This document shows, in pieces, positions 16,228 through 25,935 of a stretch of 64,000 nt of DNA; position 1 is the first letter of the stretch, and every line of letters begins with the position of its first letter. The notes under the pieces were generated by a model. The model did not search any database. It was not told where the DNA came from and saw only the letters and a list, made by a program, of their open reading frames with translations. Source of the stretch: Rhodospirillaceae bacterium (lineage in GTDB: Bacteria > Pseudomonadota > Alphaproteobacteria > SP197); NCBI GenBank assembly GCA_002722885.1, contig PBNE01000006.1, positions 333,894 to 397,893 of the forward strand, given 5' to 3'. A program made the translations under genes and the position numbers.

Positions 16228-17576
16228 GCGAGGAAAGTAGGCAGTCGATGCGGTCCTATCTGGCCGCGGCTGAAGAAGCGGGCGACTTGCACCGGGTCAA
16301 GGAAACCGTCTTGCCGCTGCATGAGATAGGGGCCTGCCTGACCCTTCTGGACGGCAGATCTCCGGTGCTCTTCGAAGCCGTTAAGGGGCATGGCCTGCGC
16401 GTGACGGGCAACCATCTCACCACGCGCGAACGTATTGCCGCGGCCTTGGGAACAACCGCCGCCTCGCTGCAACAGCGTCTGGTCGACGCCATTGCGTCGC
16501 CTCTGGCACCTGCTCTTGTCGAGGCCGCACCCTGCCAGGACGTGATCGTCGAGAATCCGGATTTGGCGGATCTGCCGATCCCGACCTTCTTTGAGCATGA
16601 AACCGGTCCCTACATCACGGCTGGCGCCATTGTGGCGAAGGACACCAGGACCGGCCTTGGCAATCTCTCGATCGCCCGGCTGAAACCGTTGGGGGAGAAC
16701 CGGGCCTTCATCGGCATCGCGCCGAACCATCACCTCGCCGTTCTGGCGCGTGCGGCGAAAGAGCGTGGCGAGCGGCTGGAGATCGCGGTCACCCTTGGCA
16801 ACCACCCCGCCGTGATGCTTGCGGCGTGTCTTTATCTCGGACTGGGCGACGACGAGATGACCGTGGCGGGCGCGTTGCTGGAAGAGCCGCTGGAGACGAC
16901 GACGGGAACGACTGTCGACCTTGCCGCGCCGGCCCATTGCGAGATCGTTCTGGAGGGTGTGCTCGATCCTGATGAGATGATCGAGGAGGGACCGGTCAGC
17001 GAATTCCACGGCATGTATGAACGTTACGGTGCGGGTTATGTTGTGCGATTCTCGGCCATGACGCGGCGACGCGACGCGATCTTTCAGTGCGTGCTGCCTG
17101 GTTATGCCGCCGAGCACGTTCTTCTGGGTGCGGAGGCCATTGCGGCGGGACTGGCCCGACATCTCAGGGGTGCCGTCACGTCCCTCAAAGAGATTGCGGT
17201 GACGACCGGTGGCGCGGGACGTCTCCACGCTGTGGTGAGCCTCGATCACCCCCGGCCCGGCGCCGCCCGCAAGGCGATCTTCGCGATCTGGGGTGCGGTC
17301 AATCTTATCAAGCAGGTGACGGTGGTCGATGGCGATGTCGACCCTTGGGACCCGGTCGCCGTCGAACACGCCGTAGCCACACGGATGCGACCGGAACGCG
17401 ATCTGATCGTGGTGTCGGGTGTTCAGGCCGACCGGGCAGAACCGCTGGAAAGCGGCGGTACGGTCGGCAAGCTCGGTATCGATGCGACGATCCACGACAG
17501 TGACCGTGCCGACTGGACGCCAGCGCGACCGCCTGTTGAGGTTTTGGCGCGGATACGGGAGATGCTGGGGCGCTGA
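16224..17576 (+). CDS. UbiD family prenyl-FMN-dependent (de)carboxylase
   Basis: A 450-residue protein with UbiD features: NPDLADLPIPTFFEHETGPYITAG, GNLSIARL, IGIAPNHHLAV, EGPVSEFHGMYE (the glutamate region of the E-R-E network) and VDGDVDPWDPVAVEHAVATRM near the C-terminus. UbiD enzymes reversibly decarboxylate unsaturated or aromatic acids using prenylated FMN, which needs a UbiX partner not present in the window. The start overlaps the lyase stop (ATGA), so translational coupling is likely. By analogy with PAL plus ferulate decarboxylase, a lyase would supply an alpha,beta-unsaturated acid; the odd lyase makes the actual substrate unknown. Confidence 0.9.
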   Translation: MSEESRQSMRSYLAAAEEAGDLHRVKETVLPLHEIGACLTLLDGRSPVLFEAVKGHGLRVTGNHLTTRERIAAALGTTAASLQQRLVDAIASPLAPALVEAAPCQDVIVENPDLADLPIPTFFEHETGPYITAGAIVAKDTRTGLGNLSIARLKPLGENRAFIGIAPNHHLAVLARAAKERGERLEIAVTLGNHPAVMLAACLYLGLGDDEMTVAGALLEEPLETTTGTTVDLAAPAHCEIVLEGVLDPDEMIEEGPVSEFHGMYERYGAGYVVRFSAMTRRRDAIFQCVLPGYAAEHVLLGAEAIAAGLARHLRGAVTSLKEIAVTTGGAGRLHAVVSLDHPRPGAARKAIFAIWGAVNLIKQVTVVDGDVDPWDPVAVEHAVATRMRPERDLIVVSGVQADRAEPLESGGTVGKLGIDATIHDSDRADWTPARPPVEVLARIREMLGR

Positions 17577-17586
17577 GCGCCGAGGC

Positions 17587-18780
17587 TCAGCTCTCCAGTG
17601 CGGCGACGCCGGGCAGGGTCTTGCCTTCGAGCCATTTGAGGAAGGCGCCGCCGGCCGTGGAGACATAGGTGAAGTGCTCAAGCGCCCCGGCGTGCGCCAA
17701 GGCCGCGACCGTGTCGCCGCCGCCGGCCACCGACAACAGCGTGCCCTGATCCGTGAGATCGGCGGCCGCGCGGGCGACGGTGTTGGTGCCGTGATCGAAA
17801 CCCTCGAGTTCGAAGGCGCCCATCGGCCCGTTCCAGACCAGTGTACGGCAGGATGTCAGGCGATCGGCCAGGGCCGAGGCGCTGGCGGGACCCACATCCA
17901 GGATCATCTGACCACCGGACACGGAATCGACCGGGACATTCTGTGAGGCGGCGCCGGACTTGAACTCTTTGGCCACAACCGCGTCGCTTGGCAGGACGAT
18001 GTCGCAGCCGGCATCCCGGGCCATGGCCATGATCTCGGAGGCGGTGCCGGTCATGTCGTGCTCGCACAGGGATGCGCCGACCTCGATGCCCTGGGCCGCG
18101 AGGAAGGTGTTGGCCATGCCGCCACCGATCGCGAGTACATCGACCTTGCCGACGAGATTGCCGAGCAGGTCGAGTTTGGTCGAAACCTTGGCGCCGCCGA
18201 CGACGGCCGCGACGGGGCGTTCCGGATCGCCCAGGGCCTTGGCGAGGGCTTCCAGCTCTTGCTGCATCAGACGCCCGGCTGCGGCGGGCATCCGTACAGG
18301 CAGGCCCACGACCGAGGCGTGGGCGCGGTGTGCCGTTGAAAAGGCGTCGTTCACATAGATGTCGCCATGCGCGGCCAGCGCGTCGGCAAAGTCACTGTCG
18401 TTGCCTTCTTCACCGGCATGGAAACGAAGGTTCTCGAGCATGGCGATGTCACCATTACCCAATGCTGCGACAGTCTGCCGCGCCGAGTCGCCGATGCTGT
18501 CAGCGGCGAAGCCGACGGGTTGTCCCAGCGTCTCTGAAACGGCAGAGGCGACCGGAGCCAGTGACAGTTCGGGCGCCACGGCACCCTTGGGCCTGCCGAA
18601 GTGACACAGGATGACGACACGCGCGCCGGCTGCAGACAGTTCGCGGACGGTCGGCATAGCCCGTTCAATCCGGGTGGTGTCGGTGACGCGGCCATCCTGC
18701 GTGGGAACGTTGAGGTCGAGGCGCACGAGCACCCACTTGCCGGCGACGTCGAGGTCATCCAGCGTCCGAAAGGCGGTCAT
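17587..18780 (-). CDS. pgk: Phosphoglycerate kinase
   Basis: A 397-residue protein of normal length starting [20 protein letters not shown]. It shows the substrate-binding [10 protein letters not shown] and CHFGRPKG segments, the linker [14 protein letters not shown], and the nucleotide-binding [11 protein letters not shown] and [12 protein letters not shown] motifs. It makes ATP and 3-phosphoglycerate from 1,3-bisphosphoglycerate. ATG 18780 has AGGGACA upstream; a longer in-frame extension is not conserved. It lies 11 bases after the gap stop on the same strand. Confidence 0.97.
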   Translation of the reverse strand: MTAFRTLDDLDVAGKWVLVRLDLNVPTQDGRVTDTTRIERAMPTVRELSAAGARVVILCHFGRPKGAVAPELSLAPVASAVSETLGQPVGFAADSIGDSARQTVAALGNGDIAMLENLRFHAGEEGNDSDFADALAAHGDIYVNDAFSTAHRAHASVVGLPVRMPAAAGRLMQQELEALAKALGDPERPVAAVVGGAKVSTKLDLLGNLVGKVDVLAIGGGMANTFLAAQGIEVGASLCEHDMTGTASEIMAMARDAGCDIVLPSDAVVAKEFKSGAASQNVPVDSVSGGQMILDVGPASASALADRLTSCRTLVWNGPMGAFELEGFDHGTNTVARAAADLTDQGTLLSVAGGGDTVAALAHAGALEHFTYVSTAGGAFLKWLEGKTLPGVAALES

Positions 18781-18791
18781 CAGCAGTGTCC

Positions 18792-19799
18792 CTAGAGTAG
18801 CTTGCCGAGAGCGACGGCGGTGTCGCTCATGCGGTTCGAGAAGCCCCACTCGTTGTCATACCAGGCCAGCACACGAACCAGGCGCTTGTCGATCACCTTG
18901 GTCTCGGAGAGATCAAAGATCGAGCTGGCCGGATTGTGGTTGAAGTCGGTCGAGACGAGCGGCTCATCGTTGACCGCCAGGACACCCTTCAGCGCACCCT
19001 TCGACGCCTTGATCATCGCGGCGTTGATGGCTTCGGGTGTCGTATCCTTTTTCGCTTCGAGCTTGAAATCGATCAGGCTGACGTTCGGCGTGGGAACGCG
19101 GATCGAGGTGCCATCGAGCTTGCCTGCGAGTTCTGGCAGGACCAGGCCCACGGCCTTGGCGGCGCCAGTCGAGGTCGGGATCATCGAGACCGAGGCGGCA
19201 CGGGCGCGGCGCGGATCGCTGTGCAGGGTGTCGACCGTGCGCTGATCGCCGGTGAAGGCGTGGATCGTGGTCATGAAGCCGTGCTTGATGCCGACGGTCT
19301 TGTCGAGGACGGCGGCAACCGGAGCCAGGCAGTTCGTGGTGCAGGATGCGTTGGAGATCACCGTGTGGCTCTTGCGCATCTTGTTGTGATTGATGCCGTA
19401 GACCACCGTGATGTTGGCGCCCGAGGCAGGAGCCGAAACCAGGATCTTCTTGGCGCCACCTTCGAGATGGGCCGAAGCCTTTTCTTTCGAAGCAAAGATG
19501 CCGGTGCATTCGAACACGACATCGACGCCGAGGTCGCCCCAGGGCAGATCGGCGGGATTGCGCTCGGACAGGACCTTCACGCTCTTGCCGTCGACCCGGA
19601 TCGTATTCTTGGTGGAGCTGACCTTGCCGGGGTAGGCGCCGTGGACCGAGTCGTACTTCAGCAGGCGGGCGTTGGCCTCTGCTGAGCCGAGGTCGTTGAT
19701 GGCGACAAATTCGATGTCCTTGCGGCCTGCCTCCATGGCGGCGCGAAACACGAGACGACCGATACGACCAAAACCGTTGATGCCGACACGAACGGGCAT
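18792..19799 (-). CDS. gap: Type I glyceraldehyde-3-phosphate dehydrogenase
   Basis: A 335-residue protein with the NAD-binding [15 protein letters not shown] at the N-terminus, the catalytic [12 protein letters not shown] (active-site Cys about 155) and the C-terminal [12 protein letters not shown]. It oxidises glyceraldehyde 3-phosphate to 1,3-bisphosphoglycerate with NAD(P) and phosphate. ATG 19799 has a strong GGAGG box five bases upstream. It is followed by pgk. Upstream, the remnant of an unrelated gene separates it from tkt. Confidence 0.97.
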   Translation of the reverse strand: MPVRVGINGFGRIGRLVFRAAMEAGRKDIEFVAINDLGSAEANARLLKYDSVHGAYPGKVSSTKNTIRVDGKSVKVLSERNPADLPWGDLGVDVVFECTGIFASKEKASAHLEGGAKKILVSAPASGANITVVYGINHNKMRKSHTVISNASCTTNCLAPVAAVLDKTVGIKHGFMTTIHAFTGDQRTVDTLHSDPRRARAASVSMIPTSTGAAKAVGLVLPELAGKLDGTSIRVPTPNVSLIDFKLEAKKDTTPEAINAAMIKASKGALKGVLAVNDEPLVSTDFNHNPASSIFDLSETKVIDKRLVRVLAWYDNEWGFSNRMSDTAVALGKLL

Positions 19800-19885
19800 G
19801 CTGTCCTCCGAGGGCGCGGAATGCGCATTGGATGTTGAAAGGTGCGTCTTCCTAACGATGGTGCGCGGACCGGTCAACGGCTGCC

Positions 19886-20277
19886 GTGCCTCATCACCTG
19901 CTCCTGCTGGATTTCAACGGTGCGCTTAGTGTGAAGGATGCGCCGACGGTGCTGGGCAGTTTCGACGATTCCAGGATTATCTGGGAGGAACCCTGTAACA
20001 CGGTTCCCATGAATCTTGAGGTCGCCGAATCGACCGGTGCACCGGTCATATTCGATCAGTGTCTCAAGTCGCTGGACCTCTATGCGCAGGTCTGTTCGCG
20101 AGACATCAACGCATCGGTATGCATCAAGCCGACCTCACCGAGCCGCTCTCCTTTGCCGAGGGCTGGAATGGTGTGAGCTACGAGAGCGGCTCGCGGATAG
20201 CGCCTGTGCCGGGCGCGGGACACGGCGTCGGGATTCCTGCCGGTGCCGACTTTGAGACCCTGTGGTCTTCTGACTAG
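19886..20277 (+). pseudogene. Enolase-superfamily (mandelate racemase/muconate lactonizing) remnant
   Basis: Two fragments in different frames. The first (19886 to about 20135) reads [34 protein letters not shown] and APVIFDQCLKSLDLYAQV, then NASVCIKPT. These match the second half of the enolase-superfamily barrel (metal-ligand Asp, EEP, D at the next strand, IK). The second (about 20131-20277, another frame) reads TEPLSFAEGWNGVSYESGSR and GHGVGIPAG, the usual C-terminal tail of MR/MLE proteins. The N-terminal half and roughly 90 residues between the fragments are missing. It lies between gap and tkt on the opposite strand; its last bases overlap the tkt stop. Confidence 0.65.
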
Positions 20278-22265
20278 AGACGCTCGCGCACCGCTGCGAC
20301 GACGGCATCGGCTGTGATGCCGAAGTGATCGTAGAGCGAGGCGATTGGGGCTGATGCGCCGAAGCCGGTCATCCCGACGACTCCGCCGCGGTCCCCGACG
20401 AGCTGTGACCAGCCGAAGGTCGAAGCCGCCTCGACCGCGACCAGGGCCTTGGAGGAGTTGAGCAGGTCGGCGCGGTAGGCATCATCCTGGGCGGCAAGGA
20501 GCTCCCAGCTCGGGACCGAGACGACGCGGGTTCCGATACTATCGGCCTGCAGGCGCTCGCGGGCCGCCATCGCGATCTCGATTTCCGAACCCGAGGCGAT
20601 AACGGTGGCCTGATGGTCGCCGTCAGCTTCGGCCAAAACATAGGCGCCGCGCTCGCAGAGATTGCCGCCGGCCGCTGCGGTGCGAACCTGCGGCACGTTC
20701 TGGCGGGTCAGGGCAATCACGGATGGTGTTGATTGCGCGGCCAACGCCAGCTCCCAGCACTCGGCCGTCTCCACCACGTCAGCCGGGCGGAAGACATTGA
20801 GGTTCGGGATGGCACGGAGCGCGGCCAGGTGCTCGACCGGCTGATGGGTCGGGCCGTCCTCACCCAGGCCGATGGAGTCATGCGTCATGACATAGATGAC
20901 GCGCAGGCCCATCAGGGCGGCAAGGCGAATCGACGGGCGGCAGTAGTCCGTGAACACCAGGAAGGTGCCACCGAAGGGAATGATACCGCCGTGCAGCGCC
21001 ATGCCGGACATCGCTGCGGCCATGCCGTGTTCACGCACACCGTAGCGGACGTATGTGCCGTTATAGCTGCCCGGCACGATGTCGGCCATCGGTTTGGTGC
21101 GGGTGTTGTTCGAGCCCGTGAGGTCGGCGGAACCGCCGACCATTTCGGGCAACGCTGCGGTCAAGGCGTCGAGCGCCAGCTCGCTGGCCTTGCGGGTCGC
21201 CACGGTTTTGGGCTCGGCGATCAGCGCGTTGATATGGGCCGCTGTGGCTTCCCGCGCCACGGCTGAGACGTCACCGGCCATGCGGCGTTCGAACTCGTTG
21301 CGGTCGGCGTCGCTGAGCGCGGCGAGCGAGGTCTTCCAGGCTCCACGGATACTGCCGCCCCGAGCGCCTGCTGTGCGCCAGGCCGAGAGAACATCGTTGG
21401 GCAGGACGAAGGGTTCATGCGGCCAGTTGAGTTCGGCGCGAGCCGCGGCGATCTCATCGGCTCCAAGCGGGGCACCGTGGGTGGCTGCGGTGCCCTGCTT
21501 GTTGGGCGAGCCGAAACCGATGATCGTGCGGCAGGCGATCAGGCTGGGCTGGTTGCTGGCCTGGGCCCGTTCGATGGCGGCAGCGACAGCTTCGTGATCG
21601 TGGCCGTCGACACGTTCGGTCGACCAGCCATAAGAATCGAATCGCTTCAGCGTGTCGTCGGACTCGGTCAGCGAGGTCGGACCGTCGATCGAAATCTGGT
21701 TATCGTCGAACAGGACGATCAGGCGATTTAGCTTGAGGTGACCGGCCATCGAGGCGGCTTCATGGCTGATACCTTCCATCAGGCAACCGTCACCGGCGAT
21801 GACATAGGTGTGGTGATCGACCACGTCGCCGAACCGGGCGTTGAGAATGCGTTCGGCTAGCGCCATGCCGACGGCTGTCGCGATCCCCTGGCCCAAGGGG
21901 CCGGTGGTGGTCTCGATTCCGGCGGCGTGGCCGTACTCGGGATGGCCTGCGGTCTTGCTGCCGAGCTGACGGAAGTTGCGGATCTCATCCATCGTCATGT
22001 CGGCATAGCCGGTGAGATGGAGAAGGGAATAGATCAGCATGGAGCCGTGACCGGCCGACAGCACGAAGCGGTCGCGGTCGGGCCATGTCGGATCCGCAGG
22101 ATCGAACTTCAGATAGCGCGTAAACAGCACCGTCGCGACATCTGCCATGCCCATGGGCATGCCGGGATGTCCGCTGTTGGCCGCCTGAACGGCATCCATC
22201 GACAAGGCACGAATGGCATTGGCCATCGCACGTTCCGAAACCTGGCCCGCAACGCTGTCGTTCAC
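20274..22265 (-). CDS. tkt: Transketolase
   Basis: A 663-residue protein, typical for the family. I chose GTG 22265 ([20 protein letters not shown]), which has GGAGA eight bases upstream. Thiamine-diphosphate motifs are [13 protein letters not shown] near residue 33 and [20 protein letters not shown] (about 153-172); the second half carries [23 protein letters not shown] and the sugar-phosphate-binding [20 protein letters not shown]-type segment. It moves two-carbon ketol units between sugar phosphates in the pentose phosphate or Calvin pathways. It heads the tkt-gap-pgk run and is divergent from DUF4164/zapA. Confidence 0.97.
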   Translation of the reverse strand: MNDSVAGQVSERAMANAIRALSMDAVQAANSGHPGMPMGMADVATVLFTRYLKFDPADPTWPDRDRFVLSAGHGSMLIYSLLHLTGYADMTMDEIRNFRQLGSKTAGHPEYGHAAGIETTTGPLGQGIATAVGMALAERILNARFGDVVDHHTYVIAGDGCLMEGISHEAASMAGHLKLNRLIVLFDDNQISIDGPTSLTESDDTLKRFDSYGWSTERVDGHDHEAVAAAIERAQASNQPSLIACRTIIGFGSPNKQGTAATHGAPLGADEIAAARAELNWPHEPFVLPNDVLSAWRTAGARGGSIRGAWKTSLAALSDADRNEFERRMAGDVSAVAREATAAHINALIAEPKTVATRKASELALDALTAALPEMVGGSADLTGSNNTRTKPMADIVPGSYNGTYVRYGVREHGMAAAMSGMALHGGIIPFGGTFLVFTDYCRPSIRLAALMGLRVIYVMTHDSIGLGEDGPTHQPVEHLAALRAIPNLNVFRPADVVETAECWELALAAQSTPSVIALTRQNVPQVRTAAAGGNLCERGAYVLAEADGDHQATVIASGSEIEIAMAARERLQADSIGTRVVSVPSWELLAAQDDAYRADLLNSSKALVAVEAASTFGWSQLVGDRGGVVGMTGFGASAPIASLYDHFGITADAVVAAVRERL

Positions 22266-22374
22266 GTGTGAAATCTCCAATTCAGGAGCCGATTCCGGCT
22301 CGATCCGACCCGGGCGCACCTTGGCTTTGCGGCCTTGGAGCGTCAACCGCGATATGATCCCCAGGCGAACATGA

Positions 22375-22403
22375 TTGACGAGTTGTCCAGAGTCGCTTTA
22401 TCC
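22375..22403 (+). promoter_or_regulatory. Putative sigma-70-type promoter for DUF4164-zapA
   Basis: TTGACG at 22375-22380 and TTATCC at 22398-22403 are separated by 17 bases, about 60 bases upstream of the DUF4164 start. The -35 box is a near-perfect match, the -10 box is weak. The assignment rests on consensus and position only. Confidence 0.4.
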
Positions 22404-22461
22404 CCGGCCCATAAGCCGTTATCTTTGCAACCGGCGGCAAGGTATTGATCCAAGGGACACA

Positions 22462-22710
22462 ATGACAACCGAGGACGCGGCCATCGCGAAGCTCGACCAG
22501 GCAATCGCTCGTCTGGAGTCGGCCCTGACCCGTTTGTCCAACCGGACGGACGGCGAGGCCCTGCATGAACTAGAGGGTGAAAATCGTCGTTTGAGCGACG
22601 CTCTCGATAGTGCCAGGAAAGAACACAAGGACCTTGAAGGCCGTGTGGTCGACGTCTCCGGCAGGCTCGACGGCGTGATCGGCGAGCTCAAGTCGGTGCT
22701 GGGGAGTTAG
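22462..22710 (+). CDS. DUF4164 family small coiled-coil protein
   Basis: An 82-residue, highly charged helical protein starting MTTEDAAIAKLDQAIARLES, with heptad-like spacing over most of its length. AAGGGA precedes ATG 22462; an in-frame extension upstream is not protein-like. DUF4164 genes commonly sit directly before zapA in alphaproteobacteria, as here with a three-base gap, which suggests a role with ZapA at the division ring. The function is not established. Confidence 0.8.
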   Translation: MTTEDAAIAKLDQAIARLESALTRLSNRTDGEALHELEGENRRLSDALDSARKEHKDLEGRVVDVSGRLDGVIGELKSVLGS

Positions 22711-22713
22711 GCG

Positions 22714-23034
22714 ATGGCGCAGGTGACCGTGCAGATCAACGGCCGTGGCTATCAGGTGGCCTGCGGCGTGGGCGAAGAAGAGCGCATTGCCGGTCTCGCG
22801 GCGTTTGTGGACACCAAGGTTCAGGAACTTGTCGGTGCCCTGGGCAATGTCGGCGACCAGCGCTTACTGGTGATGGCGAGCCTACTGCTGGCCGACGAGT
22901 TGTGGGAACTGCGGGAAGGCGCCAAGTCTTCGACCGGGCCGGCTCCTGCTGCCAACGACGGCGCCACGGCCGCCTCGATCGAGGCTCTGGCCGACAGGCT
23001 GGATCAGCTGGCGGAACGGTTGGAAGCATCCTGA
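22714..23034 (+). CDS. zapA: Cell division protein ZapA
   Basis: A 106-residue protein. The N-terminal part VTVQINGRGYQVACGVGEEE and the helical RIAGLAAFVDTKVQELV match ZapA, which binds FtsZ and bundles its protofilaments. The middle RLLVMASLLLADELWELREG and the C-terminal coiled coil (about 85-106) mediate dimer and tetramer formation. It forms the conserved zapA-6S RNA-fau arrangement with the next two features. Confidence 0.93.
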   Translation: MAQVTVQINGRGYQVACGVGEEERIAGLAAFVDTKVQELVGALGNVGDQRLLVMASLLLADELWELREGAKSSTGPAPAANDGATAASIEALADRLDQLAERLEAS

Positions 23035-23051
23035 TAGTCCGGAGCGGTGCT

Positions 23052-23082
23052 CTGACATGATTTTCCCTGATCGTTGTTGTAT
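23052..23082 (+). promoter_or_regulatory. Putative promoter of 6S RNA
   Basis: CTGACA (23052-23057) and TTGTAT (23077-23082) with a 19-base spacer lie just upstream of the predicted 6S RNA 5' end near 23091. The spacing is longer than ideal, so this is a tentative assignment. Confidence 0.3.
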
Positions 23083-23090
23083 GGAGTCGC

Positions 23091-23261
23091 GTGGGGCGGA
23101 TGTCTGCCCGGTGCGTGAACCTCATTATTCCCTGGGGCCAATGCACATTACTAGGGAGCTGTCCCTGGCGGGGGTGTGCCCTCGTCATCACGGCGCCCAC
23201 CTGCGAAAGCAGGCCACGGTGGAATGTGTAACGGTTGACGGCCACGGTGGTGCCGCCCCAC
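23091..23261 (+). ncRNA. ssrS: 6S RNA (SsrS), regulator of sigma-70 RNA polymerase
   Basis: The zapA-fau gap holds no convincing gene. Its ends, GTGGGGCGG (23091-23099) and CCGCCCCAC (23253-23261), are perfect complements that would form the closing stem. Inside are segments typical of alphaproteobacterial 6S RNA: CTAGGGAGCTGTCCCTGGCG, GGCGCCCACCTG with CAGG, and GACGGCCACGGTGGTGC near the 3' end. 6S RNA mimics an open promoter and sequesters housekeeping RNA polymerase in stationary phase. The exact ends are inferred from the stem. Confidence 0.85.
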
Positions 23262-23271
23262 AACTCCTCTC

Positions 23272-23844
23272 ATGAGTCTCGACGATGACAAGGCCGCGCT
23301 GCGCGCCACTTGCCTGGACCGGCGCAAGGTGCTTCATGCGGCCTTGCCCCAGGCGGGTGAGATGGCCTGTGACCACTTTCTGAACGGCATCGGCTTCCCT
23401 GATGAAAGTGCGGTCTCGGCCTACCTCCCGGTCAGGGACGAGTTTGACGTCCTGCCGTTTGTCGAGGTCGCGGATCTGTTCGGCCACGATATCGGGATGC
23501 CGGTGGTCGATGCCAAGGCGAAGCCTCTGAAGTTTCTGCAATGGTCGCCTGACGCCGAGCTGGTGACCGGCGCGATGGGGATTCCGACTCCGGCGCTCGA
23601 TTCGCCCCTGGTGATACCGGACCTTCTGTTTGTTCCTCTGATGGCATTCGACGACGACGGCTATCGCCTGGGGTACGGCGGGGGTTTCTACGACCGGACG
23701 CTGGCGGACTTGCGGCGGCGTAATCCCGGCACAATGGCGGTCGGGGTCTGTTTTTCCGGCCTCAAGGTCGATCACGTGCCCCATGATGACTACGATGAAC
23801 GCCTGGACTGGATCGTGACCGAGGCCGGCACCTGGAAGGTGTAG
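23272..23844 (+). CDS. fau: 5-formyltetrahydrofolate cyclo-ligase
   Basis: A 190-residue protein of the YgfA/MTHFS family. It shows VSAYLPVRDEFDVLPF near residue 45, VPLMAFDDDGYRLGYGGGFYDRTL (the ATP/folate loop, about 122-145) and the C-terminal VPHDDYDERLDWIVTE. It converts 5-formyl-THF to 5,10-methenyl-THF using ATP. It follows 6S RNA by ten bases and may be cut from the same transcript, as in E. coli. Confidence 0.95.
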   Translation: MSLDDDKAALRATCLDRRKVLHAALPQAGEMACDHFLNGIGFPDESAVSAYLPVRDEFDVLPFVEVADLFGHDIGMPVVDAKAKPLKFLQWSPDAELVTGAMGIPTPALDSPLVIPDLLFVPLMAFDDDGYRLGYGGGFYDRTLADLRRRNPGTMAVGVCFSGLKVDHVPHDDYDERLDWIVTEAGTWKV

Positions 23845-23885
23845 GTTTCCGGGCCACGCGACGAACTTGCCGGAGAGATGTGGGC

Positions 23886-25904
23886 ATGAGTGCAGAGAAC
23901 GACAGCCCGGAGATCGTGACCGCGTTCCCCTGTGCTGTCCGGCATATCGAACACCTCTGGGTTCCCATGCCCGATGGCACGCGATTGTCCGCTCGGGTCT
24001 GGTTGCCGGAAGATGCCGAAGACAATCCGGTCCCTGCCATCCTGGAATACATTCCCTACCGCAAGCGGGACGGCACCCGTGGCCGCGATGATTCCATGCA
24101 CGGCTGGTGGGCCGGACACGGTTATGCCTGCATCCGGCTCGACATTCGCGGGACCGGAGAATCGGAAGGTCTCATCACCGACGAATACAGCCGGCAGGAA
24201 CTGCAGGACGGATTTGACGCCATTGCCTGGTTCGCCGAGCAGCCGTGGTGCTCCGGTGCTGTGGGCATGACAGGCATCTCCTGGGGTGGTTTCAACGGAC
24301 TGCAAGTCGCGGCCATGCGGCCGGCCGCTTTGAAGGCCATCATCACGCACTGTTCCACCGACGACCGCTATGCCGATGACGTGCATTTTATGGGTGGCGC
24401 CCTTGCCCTGGACAACTGGTTCTGGGGCGGCGCCTTCTTCCAGTTCATGGCGCGGCCCGGTGACCCGGAGATTCAGGGGGAGCGATGGCGCGAACAGTGG
24501 ATGAAGCGGTTGGAAGCCTGGGAGCCGGTCTCGTCCACCATCTGGCTGCAGCATCAACGCCGCGATGCATACTGGAAGCACGGCTCGGTGTGCGAAGATT
24601 ACGACGACATCGAATGCGCCGTCTTTGCCGTGGGAGGTTGGGAGGACGGCTACTCCAACGCCATCCCACGCATGCTCGGCAACCTGAAGGGGCCGCGAAA
24701 GGGTCTGGTCGGCCCATGGGGCCATAAGTTCCCGCATCTCGGGATTCCAGGCCCGGCGATCGGCTGGCTGCAGGAAGGGTTGCGCTGGTGGGACCACTGG
24801 CTGAAGGGTGTCGACAACGGGCTCATGGATGAGCCGATGTATCGGGTCTGGATGCGGGAGCCATCGGTTCCGGACTCGAGGCTGGCGACGGTCCAAGGTA
24901 AGTGGATCGATGAACCGGTCTGGCCTCAACCGGACCCCGGCGAACGACACTGGGTCTTGTGGCGTAGCGCGAATGGCGCGCGCACCGTCAAGCCGAGGCA
25001 GACGGTCGGTGTGACCGCCGGAAACTGGTGTCCCTACCAGCTCGGGGGTGCGAGCCCCGATCTCGCGATCGACCAGAGTGAGGATGACGGACGCTCCCTG
25101 GTGTTCGAGACCGAACCGCTGCAAGAGCGGATCGAGTTTCTGGGTCAGCCCGTTGTCAGGCTGAACCTGTCCGTTGATCAGCCACAGGGGTTTGTCGCTG
25201 TGCGGCTCGTCGACGTGGCGCCCGACGACACGGCAGCGCGCGTGACCTACCAGGTTCTCAATCTCACCCACCGTGACGATCACGAGGCGATCGCCGACAT
25301 GCCGGTCAACGAGCCTGTCGACCTGGCGATACGGCTGAACGACATGGCTTGGTCGTTCCCCGCGGGTCATCGCATTCGCGTGTCGCTCTCAACGGCATAC
25401 TGGCCGGTTATCTGGCCGTCGCGGGCGCCTGTGATCTTGACGGTGCACGACTGCGATCTGACGTTGCCTGAACGGACACCGCGCGACAGCGACGGCGGTG
25501 AGCCCTTTGATCGGATCGCAATAGCGACACCGACCCCGCATACTGAACTGACGCCGCCCAACTCGGAGCGCACGGTCACACGTGATCTCGCGACGGGTGA
25601 ATGGAAGACGATCCAGATCGAGGACAACGGCGTCTGGCGGTTCGATGCGATCGATCTGGAATGTGCCGAGAGCATTCATGTCGAGTACCGTATCCGCGAC
25701 GACGATCCGCTTTCGGCTTCAGCGTGTTGGACCTATCGCTCGGCCCGACGTCGTGATGGGTGGGACATCGCCATCGAAAGCTCACATGCCGTGCGAGCGA
25801 GCCGTGACGCGTTTGTCGTCGATGTTGAAATCTGCGCCAAGGATGAAGGCCGGGAGGTCTATCATCGTTCCTGGTCACATGAGGTGCCACGCGACGGTGT
25901 CTAG
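23886..25904 (+). CDS. CocE/NonD family hydrolase, tandem copy 1
   Basis: A 672-residue protein. ATG 23886 is favoured over GTG 23880 because GGAGAG lies eight bases before it. The N-terminus HLWVPMPDGTRLSARVWLPE and LEYIPYRKRDGTRGRDD match the family. The nucleophile Ser is in TGISWGGFNG (about 140), the Asp in VGGWEDGYSN and the His in VGPWGHKFP. A C-terminal jelly-roll follows (about 370-672). Many of these motifs are shared word for word with the next gene and with the gene at the left edge. It should hydrolyse an ester or amide; the substrate is unknown. It is 31 bases upstream of copy 2. Confidence 0.93.
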   Translation: MSAENDSPEIVTAFPCAVRHIEHLWVPMPDGTRLSARVWLPEDAEDNPVPAILEYIPYRKRDGTRGRDDSMHGWWAGHGYACIRLDIRGTGESEGLITDEYSRQELQDGFDAIAWFAEQPWCSGAVGMTGISWGGFNGLQVAAMRPAALKAIITHCSTDDRYADDVHFMGGALALDNWFWGGAFFQFMARPGDPEIQGERWREQWMKRLEAWEPVSSTIWLQHQRRDAYWKHGSVCEDYDDIECAVFAVGGWEDGYSNAIPRMLGNLKGPRKGLVGPWGHKFPHLGIPGPAIGWLQEGLRWWDHWLKGVDNGLMDEPMYRVWMREPSVPDSRLATVQGKWIDEPVWPQPDPGERHWVLWRSANGARTVKPRQTVGVTAGNWCPYQLGGASPDLAIDQSEDDGRSLVFETEPLQERIEFLGQPVVRLNLSVDQPQGFVAVRLVDVAPDDTAARVTYQVLNLTHRDDHEAIADMPVNEPVDLAIRLNDMAWSFPAGHRIRVSLSTAYWPVIWPSRAPVILTVHDCDLTLPERTPRDSDGGEPFDRIAIATPTPHTELTPPNSERTVTRDLATGEWKTIQIEDNGVWRFDAIDLECAESIHVEYRIRDDDPLSASACWTYRSARRRDGWDIAIESSHAVRASRDAFVVDVEICAKDEGREVYHRSWSHEVPRDGV

Positions 25905-25935
25905 AAGCAGGTGAACGGCTAGGGGGAGACAAAGC

